A stretch of DNA of 64,000 nt from Phymorhynchus buccinoides (lineage: Eukaryota; Mollusca; Gastropoda; Neogastropoda; Raphitomidae). Each line of letters starts with the position of its first letter. Position 1 is the first letter of the stretch. The DNA lies in NCBI GenBank assembly GCA_017654935.2, contig CM065693.1:9253172-9317171 (forward strand). The letters are read 5' to 3'. Under the pieces are notes generated by a model. That model worked only from the letters and a program-made list of their open reading frames with translations. It was not told where the DNA came from and ran no database searches. A program made the translations under genes and the position numbers. Shown one piece after another: positions 1 through 10,700 of the stretch.

Positions 1-240
1 GGTGTATCTCAAAACATCCAGGATTGCTGCAACAACTGATTTATTTCCAAATAATAAGTATTTAATAGAAAATTGACATGATAACGGGGCAAGGACTTTT
101 GAGAATGGCTCATTTTTCTTTTGTAACATTTTACCTCATTCAAAATTAACATCATTAATCTTACAACCAATAAAACACAGATCAGTTTAGACATTTTGCA
201 GAGCAAACATTCAGCAATGTAAATTATGCAAAATGATTAA

Positions 241-312
241 TTTAACCCTTTCAAGTTCAACACTAGCCATTCCTCAGCCAAAATTTACCATTAAACTTAC
301 CCGGGTAGAGAA
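241..312 (-). mobile_element. Half of a TTAA MITE (family of 27956-28187)
   Basis: Begins TTAACCCTTTCAAGTTCAAC and matches, in reverse, the 3' half of the piggyBac-like MITE family described at 27956. It is repeated in the other copies near 2930 and 5600, so it was inserted and truncated before the triplication. Confidence 0.6.
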
Positions 313-680
313 AATATTCTGTTTGCAATGTTGGGGAAATCGCTTCAGGGCAAGCGTATCTATTAAAGTAACAAAGCAAAGATATGTCGTACATGTCACG
401 GTACCTTAATATTTCTCTCTTTCTTACTCACAAACACATACACATTTAGCTTTTCAAAACCAACTAAAACAGCTTTAAAGCATGACCACTTTGTGCGATC
501 TAAAATACACTATGCAAACATTAGCCATACTGGCCAGTCTTCAGACATTGTATTCAGTCTGAATCATCATACCCAAACAGTCCTGGAATTCATTTCACAG
601 TTTCTTGTCCAAAGTTAATGCTGAATGGATAATTGCAGCAGATGAGATGTTGCTTTCGTTTTTCAGGTGGGTTTCCTTTT

Positions 681-983
681 TCATTGAACTTTGTTACACA
701 GCAACAAAACCAAGCATCGTGTCTGCTTGTACTCAGTACAGGCCACAAGTTTACGACAGCTTAACACCATTTTAGCCATGTTAGATTCATGCGAAATGAG
801 AATGCGGTTGACCCCATAACACAAAAGGTCCATCTTATAAATGATATGACATGTGTCCTTTGTCAAATCATTCAGAACTGACACAAACTCAATTTGATCA
901 GCCTCCTTCTTTTCATGAAATCTTGCAATCAATCTAAACAAACGCTGCTCGGTGGCTAGGTAGTCACTTAAATGCTTTTGCAC
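681..983 (-). CDS. Unrecognised 100-codon open frame (triplication copy 1)
   Basis: Minus-strand frame in the first copy of the 2.69-kb unit. The translation looks helical and protein-like, with a run YLATEQRLFRLIARFHEKK followed by alternating hydrophobic and charged residues, but I do not recognise a family. Just upstream on the same strand there is an acceptor-like AG after GAAGAAGAC. The same frame is at 3368-3670 (identical protein) and 6051-6353 (diverged). It could be one exon of a duplicated gene or chance. No splicing to other exons can be shown. Confidence 0.3.
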   Translation of the reverse strand: MQKHLSDYLATEQRLFRLIARFHEKKEADQIEFVSVLNDLTKDTCHIIYKMDLLCYGVNRILISHESNMAKMVLSCRKLVACTEYKQTRCLVLLLCNKVQ

Positions 984-1256
984 TCAAGGAGCATTTTCCA
1001 CTTTCCGATCTTTCCAAATCATGAGCGGGGCAGTCTCTGTCTTCTTCGTGGGGGCTTGGATGGATCAGGGATGAGGCCAAATGAATGGATCATGTTCAAC
1101 CAGCAACGGGAATTAGAATTACACAGGGAGTATAGCAGAGTAGGAAACTGTTTCTTCCTTTTTAAGCTTGTTTTAATTTTCATAATAATTTTTTACAACA
1201 CAAACAAAACAAATAGAACCATTCACATGTCCAATACATGAAATACCTGTGTATGC

Positions 1257-1268
1257 ACACGCACACAC

Positions 1269-1331
<63 letters not shown>
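1257..1331. repeat. (CA)n microsatellite, triplication copy 1
   Basis: Roughly 75 nt of CA with a few CG interruptions. The homologous tracts at 3933-4001 and 6608-6664 differ in length between the three copies. Confidence 0.95.
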
Positions 1332-1336
<5 letters not shown>

Positions 1337-1834
1337 CACGCACACACTCCATCCCTAAATTCATCCGGATACAGCAATTCAAAAATAAAAATTACAATAA
1401 ACATTTTTACACTATCTTTTTTTGGGAACATAAGTGCATAATTCATGTTGCATGTAACAGAGCAAATGGACAGGAAAAAATATATTCTGAAGAATGTTGT
1501 GATGCAAACAAAGATTGATATCCGACAGGATTCACTTGGCTTTCAATAACATGAATAGTGAAGAATTAGACTGAGTTTCTTCTTTATAGAATTTTTTGGA
1601 GACACATAAATTGAAATTTTATGTCGTTTGTGACACGGACAAAACTTCGTCCACCATCACAATTGACATAATTCAGTGCTTGGTGTCGTCATGCAAGCAG
1701 CCAGAGACTCCACGAAAATACAACAGAATTTATCTCCAATACAAATGCTCAATCACCAGAATTATTGGCACACCGATCACTTGTAGGAAGAATGCATACT
1801 TACGTCAGCTGTCGGTTGCGTCAAGGACGCAAAA

Positions 1835-2086
1835 TCAACTTTCGTCCAAGTAAACACTTTTACATTCAGTGTTACAGGTGTAAGAAACCACTGACAAAAC
1901 ATGCCATTTTACCTCTTTATGGCAATTGCATGTAACTGAACTACAATCAGCAACTAATCTATTGTTTTTTTCTTGTACTGGGGGTGTTTTTGGTTTGTTG
2001 TGACACAAATGGTTGATTGTGACATTGTCTGAAGAAAGGACGAAAGTAATAACCATGCCTTCACGCCTGGAGTCCGCCATTTTCAA
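1835..2086 (-). CDS. Possible first-exon-like frame, MADSRREG start (copy 1)
   Basis: A minus-strand ATG in an AAAATGGCGG context at about 2080 opens an 83-codon frame (counting from 2086) that ends at 1835. Downstream on the same strand a strong donor-like GTAAGTATG lies at 1803-1795, but the frame stops before it. A copy is at 4505-4756. Without a downstream partner this could be a first exon or a chance frame. Confidence 0.2.
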   Translation of the reverse strand: MKMADSRREGMVITFVLSSDNVTINHLCHNKPKTPPVQEKNNRLVADCSSVTCNCHKEVKWHVLSVVSYTCNTECKSVYLDES

Positions 2087-3367
2087 GTAGAGCGGTCACG
2101 TGATGTTCTCGCAAGACGTTACTGCTGATGAAATGGCCAAAAGTCGAATAGCTAAGCTCAGTTGCGAGTGTGAAAACCCAAAATGATTGATTGTGACAAA
2201 TGGACGAAAACGGGTACTGTCTGTCTGAATTGCTGCGTGCTGGAAATAGCTTTTTTAAGCAAATGAATTGTCTAGTTGATTAATTTTCGGCATAATAATG
2301 CACTGAATGTGTTCTTTACTCGTTTTAAGGTGAGTTTACTGAACTAGCTGTGTAGAGTACTTTCAGAGTATTGTGTTTCTTTGATTGTTGTGAGGATGAA
2401 GGCTATCGCAACTGACAAACAGATTTTCAGACAGATTTTTTTCACACAAAAAAGAAAAACAGATGACAGTTTTGTATGAGAAAACGATTTTTATTATGTC
2501 CTTAAACAGTTAAAGCAAACAAGCAGTTCAAATACGTGATCACAAGTCTTTTAATACACATCAAGAACATACACCCATCAAATGTCCCATTTGCAAATGA
2601 AAATTCACACATAAAAAATATAAATATTCCTTGATTATTTCTATATGTGGTTCTTCACATCAACATTTTTATCTGATGTATCTCTCAAAACATCCAGGAT
2701 TGCTGCAACAACTGATTTATTTCCAAATAATAAGTATTTAATAGAGAATTGACATAACGGGGCAAGGGTTGTTAGCAACGACCTTTTGAGAATGGCTCAT
2801 TTTTCTTTTGTAACATTTTACCTCATTCAAAATTAACATCATTAAACTTACAACCAATAAAACACAGATCAGTTTAGACATTTTGCAGAGCAAACATTCA
2901 GCAATGTAAATTATGCAAAATGATTAATTTAACCCTTTCAAGTTCAACACTAGCCATTCCTCAGCCAAAATTTACCATTAAACTTACCCGGGTAGAGAAA
3001 ATATTCTGTTTGAAATGTTGGGGAAATCGCTTCAGGGCAAGCGTATCTATTAAAGTAACAAAGCAAAGATATGTCGTACATGTCACGGTACCTTAATATT
3101 TCTCTCTTTCTTACTCACAAACACATACACATTTAGCTTTTCAAAACCAACTAAAACAGCTTTAAAGCATGACCACTTTGTGCGATCTAAAATACACTAT
3201 GCAAACATTAGCCATACTGGCCAGTCTTCAGACATTGTATTCAGTCTGAATCATCATACCCAAACAGTCCTGGAATTCATTTCACAGTTTCTTGTCCAAA
3301 GTTAATGCTGAATGGATAATTGCAGCAGATGAGATGTTGCTTTCGTTTTTCAGGTGGGTTTCCTTTT

Positions 3368-3670
3368 TCATTGAACTTTGTTACACAGCAACAAAACCAA
3401 GCATCGTGTCTGCTTGTACTCAGTACAGGCCACAAGTTTACGACAGCTTAACACCATTTTAGCCATGTTAGATTCATGCGAAATGAGAATGCGGTTGACC
3501 CCATAACACAAAAGGTCCATCTTATAAATGATATGACATGTGTCCTTTGTCAAATCATTCAGAACTGACACAAACTCAATTTGATCAGCCTCCTTCTTTT
3601 CATGAAATCTTGCAATCAATCTAAACAAACGCTGCTCGGTGGCTAGGTAGTCACTTAAATGCTTTTGCAC
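3368..3670 (-). CDS. Unrecognised 100-codon open frame (triplication copy 2)
   Basis: Second copy of the open frame at 681-983, with an identical predicted protein. The identity reflects the recent duplication and is not evidence of coding function. Confidence 0.3.
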   Translation of the reverse strand: MQKHLSDYLATEQRLFRLIARFHEKKEADQIEFVSVLNDLTKDTCHIIYKMDLLCYGVNRILISHESNMAKMVLSCRKLVACTEYKQTRCLVLLLCNKVQ

Positions 3671-3932
3671 TCAAGGAGCATTTTCCACTTTCCGATCTTT
3701 CCAAATCATGAGCGGGGCAGTCTCTGTCTTCTTCGTGGGGGCTTGGATGGATCAGGGATGAGGCCAAATGAATGGATCATGTTCAACCAGCAACGGGAAT
3801 TAGAATTACACAGGGAGTATAGCAGAGTAGGAAACTGTTTCTTCCTTTTTAAGCTTGTTTTAATTTTCATAATAATTTTTTACAAAACAAATAGAACCAT
3901 TCACATGTCCAATACATGAAATACCTGTGTAT

Positions 3933-4001
<69 letters not shown>
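3933..4001. repeat. (CA)n microsatellite, triplication copy 2
   Basis: Uninterrupted CA tract, homologous to 1257-1331. Confidence 0.95.
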
Positions 4002-4006
<5 letters not shown>

Positions 4007-4504
4007 CACGCACACACTCCATCCCTAAATTCATCCGGATACAGCAATTCAAAAATAAAAATTACAATAAACATTTTTACACTATCTTTTTTTGGGAACA
4101 TAAGTGCATAATTCATGTTGCATGTAACAGAGCAAATGGACAGGAAAAAATATATTCTGAAGAATGTTGTGATGCAAACAAAGATTGATATCCGACAGGA
4201 TTCACTTGGCTTTCAATAACATGAATAGTGAAGAATTAGACTGAGTTTCTTCTTTATAGAATTTTTTGGAGACACATAAATTGAAATTTTATGTCGTTTG
4301 TGACACGGACAAAACTTCGTCCACCATCACAATTGACATAATTCAGTGCTTGGTGTCGTCATGCAAGCAGCCAGAGACTCCACGAAAATACAACAGAATT
4401 TATCTCCAATACAAATGCTCAATCACCAGAATTATTGGCACACCGATCACTTGTAGGAAGAATGCATACTTACGTCAGCTGTCGGTTGCGTCAAGGACGC
4501 AAAA

Positions 4505-4756
4505 TCAACTTTCGTCCAAGTAAACACTTTTACATTCAGTGTTACAGGTGTAAGAAACCACTGACAAAACATGCCATTTTACCTCTTTATGGCAATTGCA
4601 TGTAACTGAACTACAATCAGCAACTAATCTATAGTTTTTTTCTTGTACTGGGGGTGTTTTTGGTTTGTTGTGACACAAATGGTTGATTGTGACATTGTCT
4701 GAAGAAAGGACGAAAGTAATAACCATGCCTTCACGCCTGGAGTCCGCCATTTTCAA
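4505..4756 (-). CDS. Possible first-exon-like frame, MADSRREG start (copy 2)
   Basis: Copy of the frame at 1835-2086 in the second 2.69-kb unit, with one residue different. The same caveats apply. Confidence 0.2.
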   Translation of the reverse strand: MKMADSRREGMVITFVLSSDNVTINHLCHNKPKTPPVQEKNYRLVADCSSVTCNCHKEVKWHVLSVVSYTCNTECKSVYLDES

Positions 4757-6050
4757 GTAGAGCGGTCACGTGATGTTCTCGCAAGACGTTACTGCTGATG
4801 AAATGGCCAAAAGTCGAATAGCTAAGCTCAGTTGCGAGTGTGAAAACCCAAAATGATTGATTGTGACAAATGGACGAAAACGGGTACTGTCTGTCTGAAT
4901 TGCTGCGTGCTGGAAATAGCTTTTTTAAGCAAATGAATTGTCTAGTTGATTAATTTTCGGCATAATAATGCACTGAATGTGTTCTTTACTCGTTTTAAGG
5001 TGAGTTTACTGAACTAGCTGTGTAGAGTACTTTCAGAGTATTGTGTTTCTTTGATTGTTGTGAGGATGAAGGCTATCGCAACTGACAAACAGATTTTCAG
5101 ACAGATTTTTTTCACACAAAAAAGAAAAACAGATGACAGTTTTGTATGAGAAAACGATTTTTATTATGTCCTCAAACAGTTAAAACAAACAAGCAGTTCA
5201 AATATGTGATCACAAGTCTTTTAATACACATCAAGAACATACACCCATCAAATGTCCCATTTGCAAATGAAAATTCACACATAAAAAATATAAATATTCC
5301 TTGATTATTTCTATATGTGGTTCTTCACATCAACATTTTTATCTGATGTATCTCTCAAAACATCCAGGATTGCTGCAACAACTGATTTATTTCCAAATAA
5401 TAAGTATTTAATAGAGAATTGACATAACGGGGCAAGGGTTGTTAGCAACGACCTTTTGAGAATGGCTCATTTTTCTTTTGTAACATTTTACCTCATTCAA
5501 AATTAACATCATTAAACTTACAACCAATAAAACACAGATCAGTTTAGACATTTTGCAGAGCAAACATTCAGCAATGTAAATTATGCAAAATGATTAATTT
5601 AACCCTTTCAAGTTCAACACTAGCCATTCCTCAGCCAAAATTTACCATTAAACTTACCCGGGTAGAGAAAATATTCTGTTTGCAATGTTGGGGAAATCGC
5701 TTCAGGGCAAGCGTATCTATTAAAGTAACAAAGCAAAGAAATGTCGTACATGTCACGGTACCTTAATATTTCTCTCTTTCTTACTCACAAACACATACAC
5801 ATTTAGCTTTTCAAAACCAACTAAAACAGCTTTAAAGCATGACCACTTTGTGCGATCTAAAATACACTATGCAAACATTAGCCATACTGGCCAGTCTTCA
5901 GACATTGTATTCAGTCTGAATCATCATACCCAAACAGTCCTGGAATTCATTTCACAGTTTCTTGTCCAAAGTTAATGCTGAATGGATAATTGCAGCAGAT
6001 GAGATGTTGCTTTCGTTTTTCAGGTGGGTTTCCTTTTTCATTGAACTTTG

Positions 6051-6353
6051 TTACACAGCAACAAAACCAAGCAACGTGTCTGCTTGTACTTGAGTACAGG
6101 CCCCAAGTTTACGACAGCTTAACACCATTTTAGCCATATTAGATTCATGCGAAATGAGAATGCGGTTGACCCCATAACACAAAAGGTCCATCTTATAAAT
6201 GATATGACATATGTCCTTTGTCACATCATTCAGAACTGACACAAACTCAATTTGATCAGCCTCCTTCTTTTCATGAAATTTTGCAATCAATCTAAACAAA
6301 CGCTGCTCGGTGGCCAGGTAGTCACTTACAATGCTTCTCCACTCAAGGAGCAT
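6051..6353 (-). CDS. Unrecognised 100-codon open frame (triplication copy 3, diverged)
   Basis: Third copy, with a different N-terminus (MLLEWRSIVSDYLATEQ) and several substitutions, including R to K, L to V and T to I, and a changed C-terminus after CRKL. The frame stays open despite about ten base changes, which weakly favours past coding. The family is not recognised. Confidence 0.3.
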   Translation of the reverse strand: MLLEWRSIVSDYLATEQRLFRLIAKFHEKKEADQIEFVSVLNDVTKDICHIIYKMDLLCYGVNRILISHESNMAKMVLSCRKLGACTQVQADTLLGFVAV

Positions 6354-6607
6354 TTTCCACTTTCCGATCTTTCCAAATCATGAGCGGGGCATTCTCTGTC
6401 TTCTTCGTGGGGGGTTGGATGGATTGGGGATGAGGCCAAATGAATGGATCATGTTCAACCAGCAACGGGAATTAGAATTACACAGGGAGTATAGCAGAGT
6501 AGAAGACTGTTTCTTCCTTTTCAAACTTGTTTTAATTTTCATAGTAAATTTTTACAATACAAACAAAACAAATAGAAACATTCACATGACCAATACATGA
6601 AATACCT

Positions 6608-6631
6608 GTGCGCACGCACACACGCACACGC

Positions 6632-6664
<33 letters not shown>
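6608..6664. repeat. (CA)n microsatellite, triplication copy 3
   Basis: CA tract with CG interruptions. The triplicated homology ends about 65 bp further on. Confidence 0.95.
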
Positions 6665-6667
<3 letters not shown>

Positions 6668-6730
6668 CATCCCTTAATTCATCCGGATACAGCAATTCAA
6701 AAATAAAAATTACAATAAACATTTTTACAC

Positions 6731-7147
6731 AATGTTTGTCAGCACAATTAGTGTCAATCTACATGACTGCAAATCACCAAACAAACAGCACCAATAACAA
6801 TAAATAAAGAAACATACTTCTCAGAATAATCATCATTAGTACACTGAGTAATTTTCTTACACGCATGAACATTTCATAAGTAGATTAGGTGTTACACGTC
6901 AATCTTCACTTTTCGATCAATAAGGGGTCTATAATTAGCCCAGGTAGTTTGAAATGTTGTAAGGTTAAAGTTCACTTTGGCAATGTATTCTTCTAACATA
7001 TATCTTCTTTTTAGCAAGTTATTAAATACAGAGAGCTGGGGCAGACAATTGTCAATTTTACAATAATAGATATATTGTTTGGCTACTACTACTAGTAGTA
7101 CTAGTATAATCAAATCAAAGATGGCATCACAGCGGCAATGATTTTAT
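6731..7147. other. Unique AT-rich region upstream of RPL4 exon 2; no gene seen
   Basis: This stretch should contain or adjoin the RPL4 promoter and the first exon carrying the ATG. I found no ATG followed by a convincing GT donor in phase 0, so exon 1 is not called. It holds a short CTAGTA-rich palindrome near 7090. Confidence 0.5.
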
Positions 7148-7152
7148 GTTAA

Positions 7153-7537
7153 CAGCCCTGAAACTGGAAAATGTCCACCAGCCTTTGGCTGGTAACTTTT
7201 GTTTTTACCAGCCAAACCAAACGTTTTACCAGCCAAGCTAACTACACATTTTTTGTGAAGAAACCACAGTATGGAAAATAAGGCAGATAACTTACCACAG
7301 GTCTATACTTGAACCAGGCTTGTTCACTCTTCTTTTTCAGACCTTTTTCGAACATGCACGCAAATTGCATATCGTATTTCCTGTGCATGGGAAAACATGG
7401 ATTGTGAAAGGAATCGCGCGCGAGAAAGAACATTGTTTTTTGCCCTCTCGCATTTGGCAGGTGAAGTGAATTATGAACTCGCCAATTTTTTCTATCACAC
7501 GCCATGGCGAATAAAATATTCGCCACTTTCAGGGCTG
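7153..7537. mobile_element. MITE with CAGCCCTGAAA TIRs and 5-bp TSD
   Basis: Starts CAGCCCTGAAACTGG at 7153 and ends with the inverted counterpart (TTTCAGGGCTG) at 7537. It is flanked by GTTAA on both sides (7148-7152 and 7538-7542). An internal hairpin is built from repeated GCTGGTAA/TTACCAGC motifs. The family is not identified. It sits only 22 bp upstream of the RPL4 exon 2 acceptor, so it forms the end of intron 1 and could affect branch-point use. Confidence 0.85.
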
Positions 7538-7564
7538 GTTAATGATTTGTCTCATTCATGTCAG

Positions 7565-7742
7565 GCGGCAGCAGCAGCACGCCCGCTCATCAGCGTCTAC
7601 AACGAGAAAGGGGAGGCCACTGAGGACAACGTGAACCTGCCTGCAGTGTTTCGCGCCCCCATCCGACCAGACATCGTCAACTTCGTTCACTTCGAGATGA
7701 AGAAGAACGGCAGACAGCCTTACGCTGTGTCCAACAAGGCTG
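7565..7742 (+). CDS. RPL4: RPL4 exon 2 (first coding exon found)
   Basis: Acceptor CATGTCAG ends at 7564; donor GTGGGT begins at 7743. Encodes five Ala, then [12 protein letters not shown] and [20 protein letters not shown]. It enters in phase 0, consistent with the initiator ATG lying alone at the end of an upstream exon, as in many ribosomal protein genes. The ATG at 7555 is out of frame and lies in the acceptor region, so it is not the start. Confidence 0.95.
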
Positions 7743-10700
7743 GTGGGTGAAGGTTACACTTATGCTGTAGCATTACTAACAAAGCCTGAAAACTATGTAA
7801 AGTGAAAGGTGTTCTAGTTTGTTATTAAGTGTACATGGATGCAACCTTGCCTCGGACAAAGACTGTACAGGGGAAGATAAACATCCGGTCTCTTCTCCCT
7901 ATATGAGTAGTGAGGACAGAAACACTGGTTATGTCCCTTTGAAACGTGACACATTTTACACATCGATAGGCCAGTTATTATTATTTAAGAAAATTTATAT
8001 AGCGCTTCACCTTTAAGCTCTAAGCACAGTTGAATTCTCCGTTCAAGTTCCAGTCCGAGTTTTTGGATAGCCTCCACTGTGAATAGTGTACACGTCTGCA
8101 CTAACGATAACTCTATCAGCCCGGTTCGCCGAGCTTTTAAGTAATCCATCTTACCCTTTTAGAATATCTTTGCCTCGGATACAAGGCAGTGCCTGTTTTT
8201 CAAAATTTTGACACCCCCCAAAAAAAAAAATTGGTTGAAAAGTGTTGAATTGTCACTTTACAAGATTCAAATTGAGTGTGATTTTGCTTTCTCTTCAGTT
8301 TCAGGGGGGGGGGGGGGGGGGGGGGGGCGTTGCCCCCCTGACCTCCCAACAGGGGCCTAGGTGGCCCCTGGATCCCTGCCTTGCCTGTTTTTTGATTTTC
8401 TTCAGTTGCATCCATGAGTGTGCATGTATTGAAACCCTGTCAGATAATGACAGACACAATGTAGAATTTAAAAAGAAAATTGTAGAAATGCAGTCTGTAT
8501 TAACTAGTCAGGCATCAGAATTGTCAGAGGATTTCTGAACTTATGAGGATTACAAAAATCACTGACATACGGTTTTGTTTTTGGTGGCAGAGGTTTCACC
8601 CTCTTTTGATTTAAACTATTTTTGTTCTCAAATAGCATTTTAAAGCTATTCTTAATCTTAAAGTATGTCCTTTTGGGCTTTTGCTGTATAAAAAGCTAGG
8701 TGTAGTGTGAACTTGTTTCAGCATTGGTCTGTACCCCTCTGCCGTCTTGATCTTGATGGCCCATGTACTGGCAGTTTTCATTCTTTTATTTTTTCAACAT
8801 CAGGGGTCAGAATCAACATGTGAAATAATCTAGATTTTTAACGGTCACTTGAATATTTTCCTTTTAGGGGGTATCTCTTTTTAAATTTTCGACCATTTTT
8901 TAAAAAAACTGCTTTTTGCTACGTTTCCAAATTCCTGAAGCACTCATCCAAAATCCAGTACGTTAGATGGCAGTTGTGTTCAGAGACGCACATAATGTAC
9001 GTCAAAGACTTTGACATTGACTAAGGTTTTACAAACTCATTGCCTCATTCATTGCCTTGGAAAAAGTCTTTTTTAAGACTTTTTGTTTTATGTTTTACTT
9101 TTCCCATCTTCGTCTGTTTGTGTTAATGTGTAGCGTTGTGATGTTTTTTAGTTCAGTTATATTGACTAGGGTTTTCTGAAGATTGTACTAACTTGAAACC
9201 ATTCAGACGAAAAGACACTCAATCAATCGTCGTCATGCCAGGGCACCAGACGTCGGCTGAGTCTTGGGGCACAGGTCGCGCAGTGGCCCGTATCCCGCGC
9301 GTGCGTGGCGGAGGATCGCACCGGTCGGGGCAGGCCGCCTTCGGCAACATGTGCCGCGGGGGGCGCATGTTCGCACCCACCAAGACGTGGCGCCGATGGC
9401 ACCGCAAGATCAACGTCAACCAGCGACGCTACGCCATCTGTTCAGCCATCGCTGCCACGGCGGTGCCTGCCCTCGTCATGTCCAAAGGTAGCGTTGGGAT
9501 TTATGAACGCTGTAATAAAACACTGTAGTAAATACATGGATGCTCCTGCTTTCAGGATGTCCTGAAGTTCAGGATTTTTTTATTGCCTGGAGTCTGCGTC
9601 GCCGGATTATGAGAATTTGTGAAAATGCATTTTGCTGGTTAAAGAGGTCATGAAGTTTAGCCAGAAGTGAAAGTGCAACAAGAGCCTGTCAATTACATTT
9701 GAAACTGTTGTTTCCCTTCAGCTTCCAGGGAGCAATGCCCCCCAGAATCCCCAGGAGGGGCACTCCAGAATTCCCAGGAGCACCCTTGTAAATATAAGTA
9801 CTGTAATAACGATCTATTGAATAGATCATCGTCAACCAGCACCACTACACCATCTGTTCAGCCATCGCTGCGGTGCTTGCCCTCGTCATGTCCAAAGGTA
9901 GCGTTGGGATTTATGAACACTGTAATACAGTGGAACCTCCCTTATAAGACCTCCCATTATAAGACTCCCTCCCACATAAGACCTACTTCTCTGAGACATT
10001 GCCCTTTGTAAGCATTAATATTACCTCTCTTATAAGACCCCTCCCTTCAAAGACCTCTTTTGGGATGATTTTTGATGGTCTTATAACGGAGGTTCCACAG
10101 TAATTATAAGCACTGTAATAACGATCTATGAATAGATCAACGTCAACCAGTGCCGCTACACCATCTGTTCAGCCATCGCTGCCACAGCCGTGCCTGCCCT
10201 CGTCATGTCCAAAGGTAGCGTTGGGATTTAGGAGCATTGAGGAGCTGCCGGAGGTTCCCCTGGTGGTTGCAGACAAGGTGCAGGACCCGTTCTGATTATG
10301 ATTATGCAAATGGTGCAGGTCACTGCATTGAGGAGCTGCCGGAGGTTCCCCTGGTGGTTGCAGACAAGGTGCAGGACCCGTTCTGATTATGATTATGCAA
10401 ATGGTGCAGGTCACTGCATTGAGGAGCTGCCGGAGGTTCCCCTGGTGGTTGCAGACAAGGTGCAGGACCTGTTCTGATTATGATTATGCAAATGGTGCAG
10501 GTCACTGCATTGAGGAGCTGCCGGAGGTTCCCCTGGTGGTTGCAGACAAGGTGCAGGACCTGAAGAAAACCAAGGAGGCCGTGTCGCTGCTGAAGAAACT
10601 CCGCGCATGGAAAGACGTTGAAAAGGTCAGTGGTGGAATCCTTTTTATTCCAGTCCATCCTTTCTTCTTCTGCGTTCCCAGGCCGTATGGCCTTAATGGG

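Larger units (their letters stand above)
1..6730. repeat. Tandem triplication of a ~2.69-kb segment
   Basis: Three head-to-tail copies of one segment lie at about 1-2675 (its left end may be outside the window), 2676-5346 and 5347-6730. The period is 2687 bp between copies 1 and 2 and 2683 bp between copies 2 and 3. Copies 1 and 2 are nearly identical over their full length, differing mainly in CA-tract length and a short insertion near 2765. Copy 3 is more diverged and stops abruptly near 6730, where the homology ends just after the CA tract. Each copy carries the same minus-strand open frames, CA microsatellite and half of a TTAA-type MITE. Seen directly; the mechanism (unequal exchange) is inferred. 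Confidence 0.95.

Noticed and set aside
1173..1518. His/Thr- and Cys/Val-rich frames over CA tracts
   Set aside because: Pure translation of a dinucleotide microsatellite; the same applies to the SLSLSL and RERERE frames elsewhere.
7397..7564. Using the ATG at 7397 as the RPL4 start, adding a 55-residue N-terminal extension
   Set aside because: That stretch lies inside the MITE, the known protein starts near the Ala run, and a good acceptor (CATGTCAG) lies exactly at 7564.
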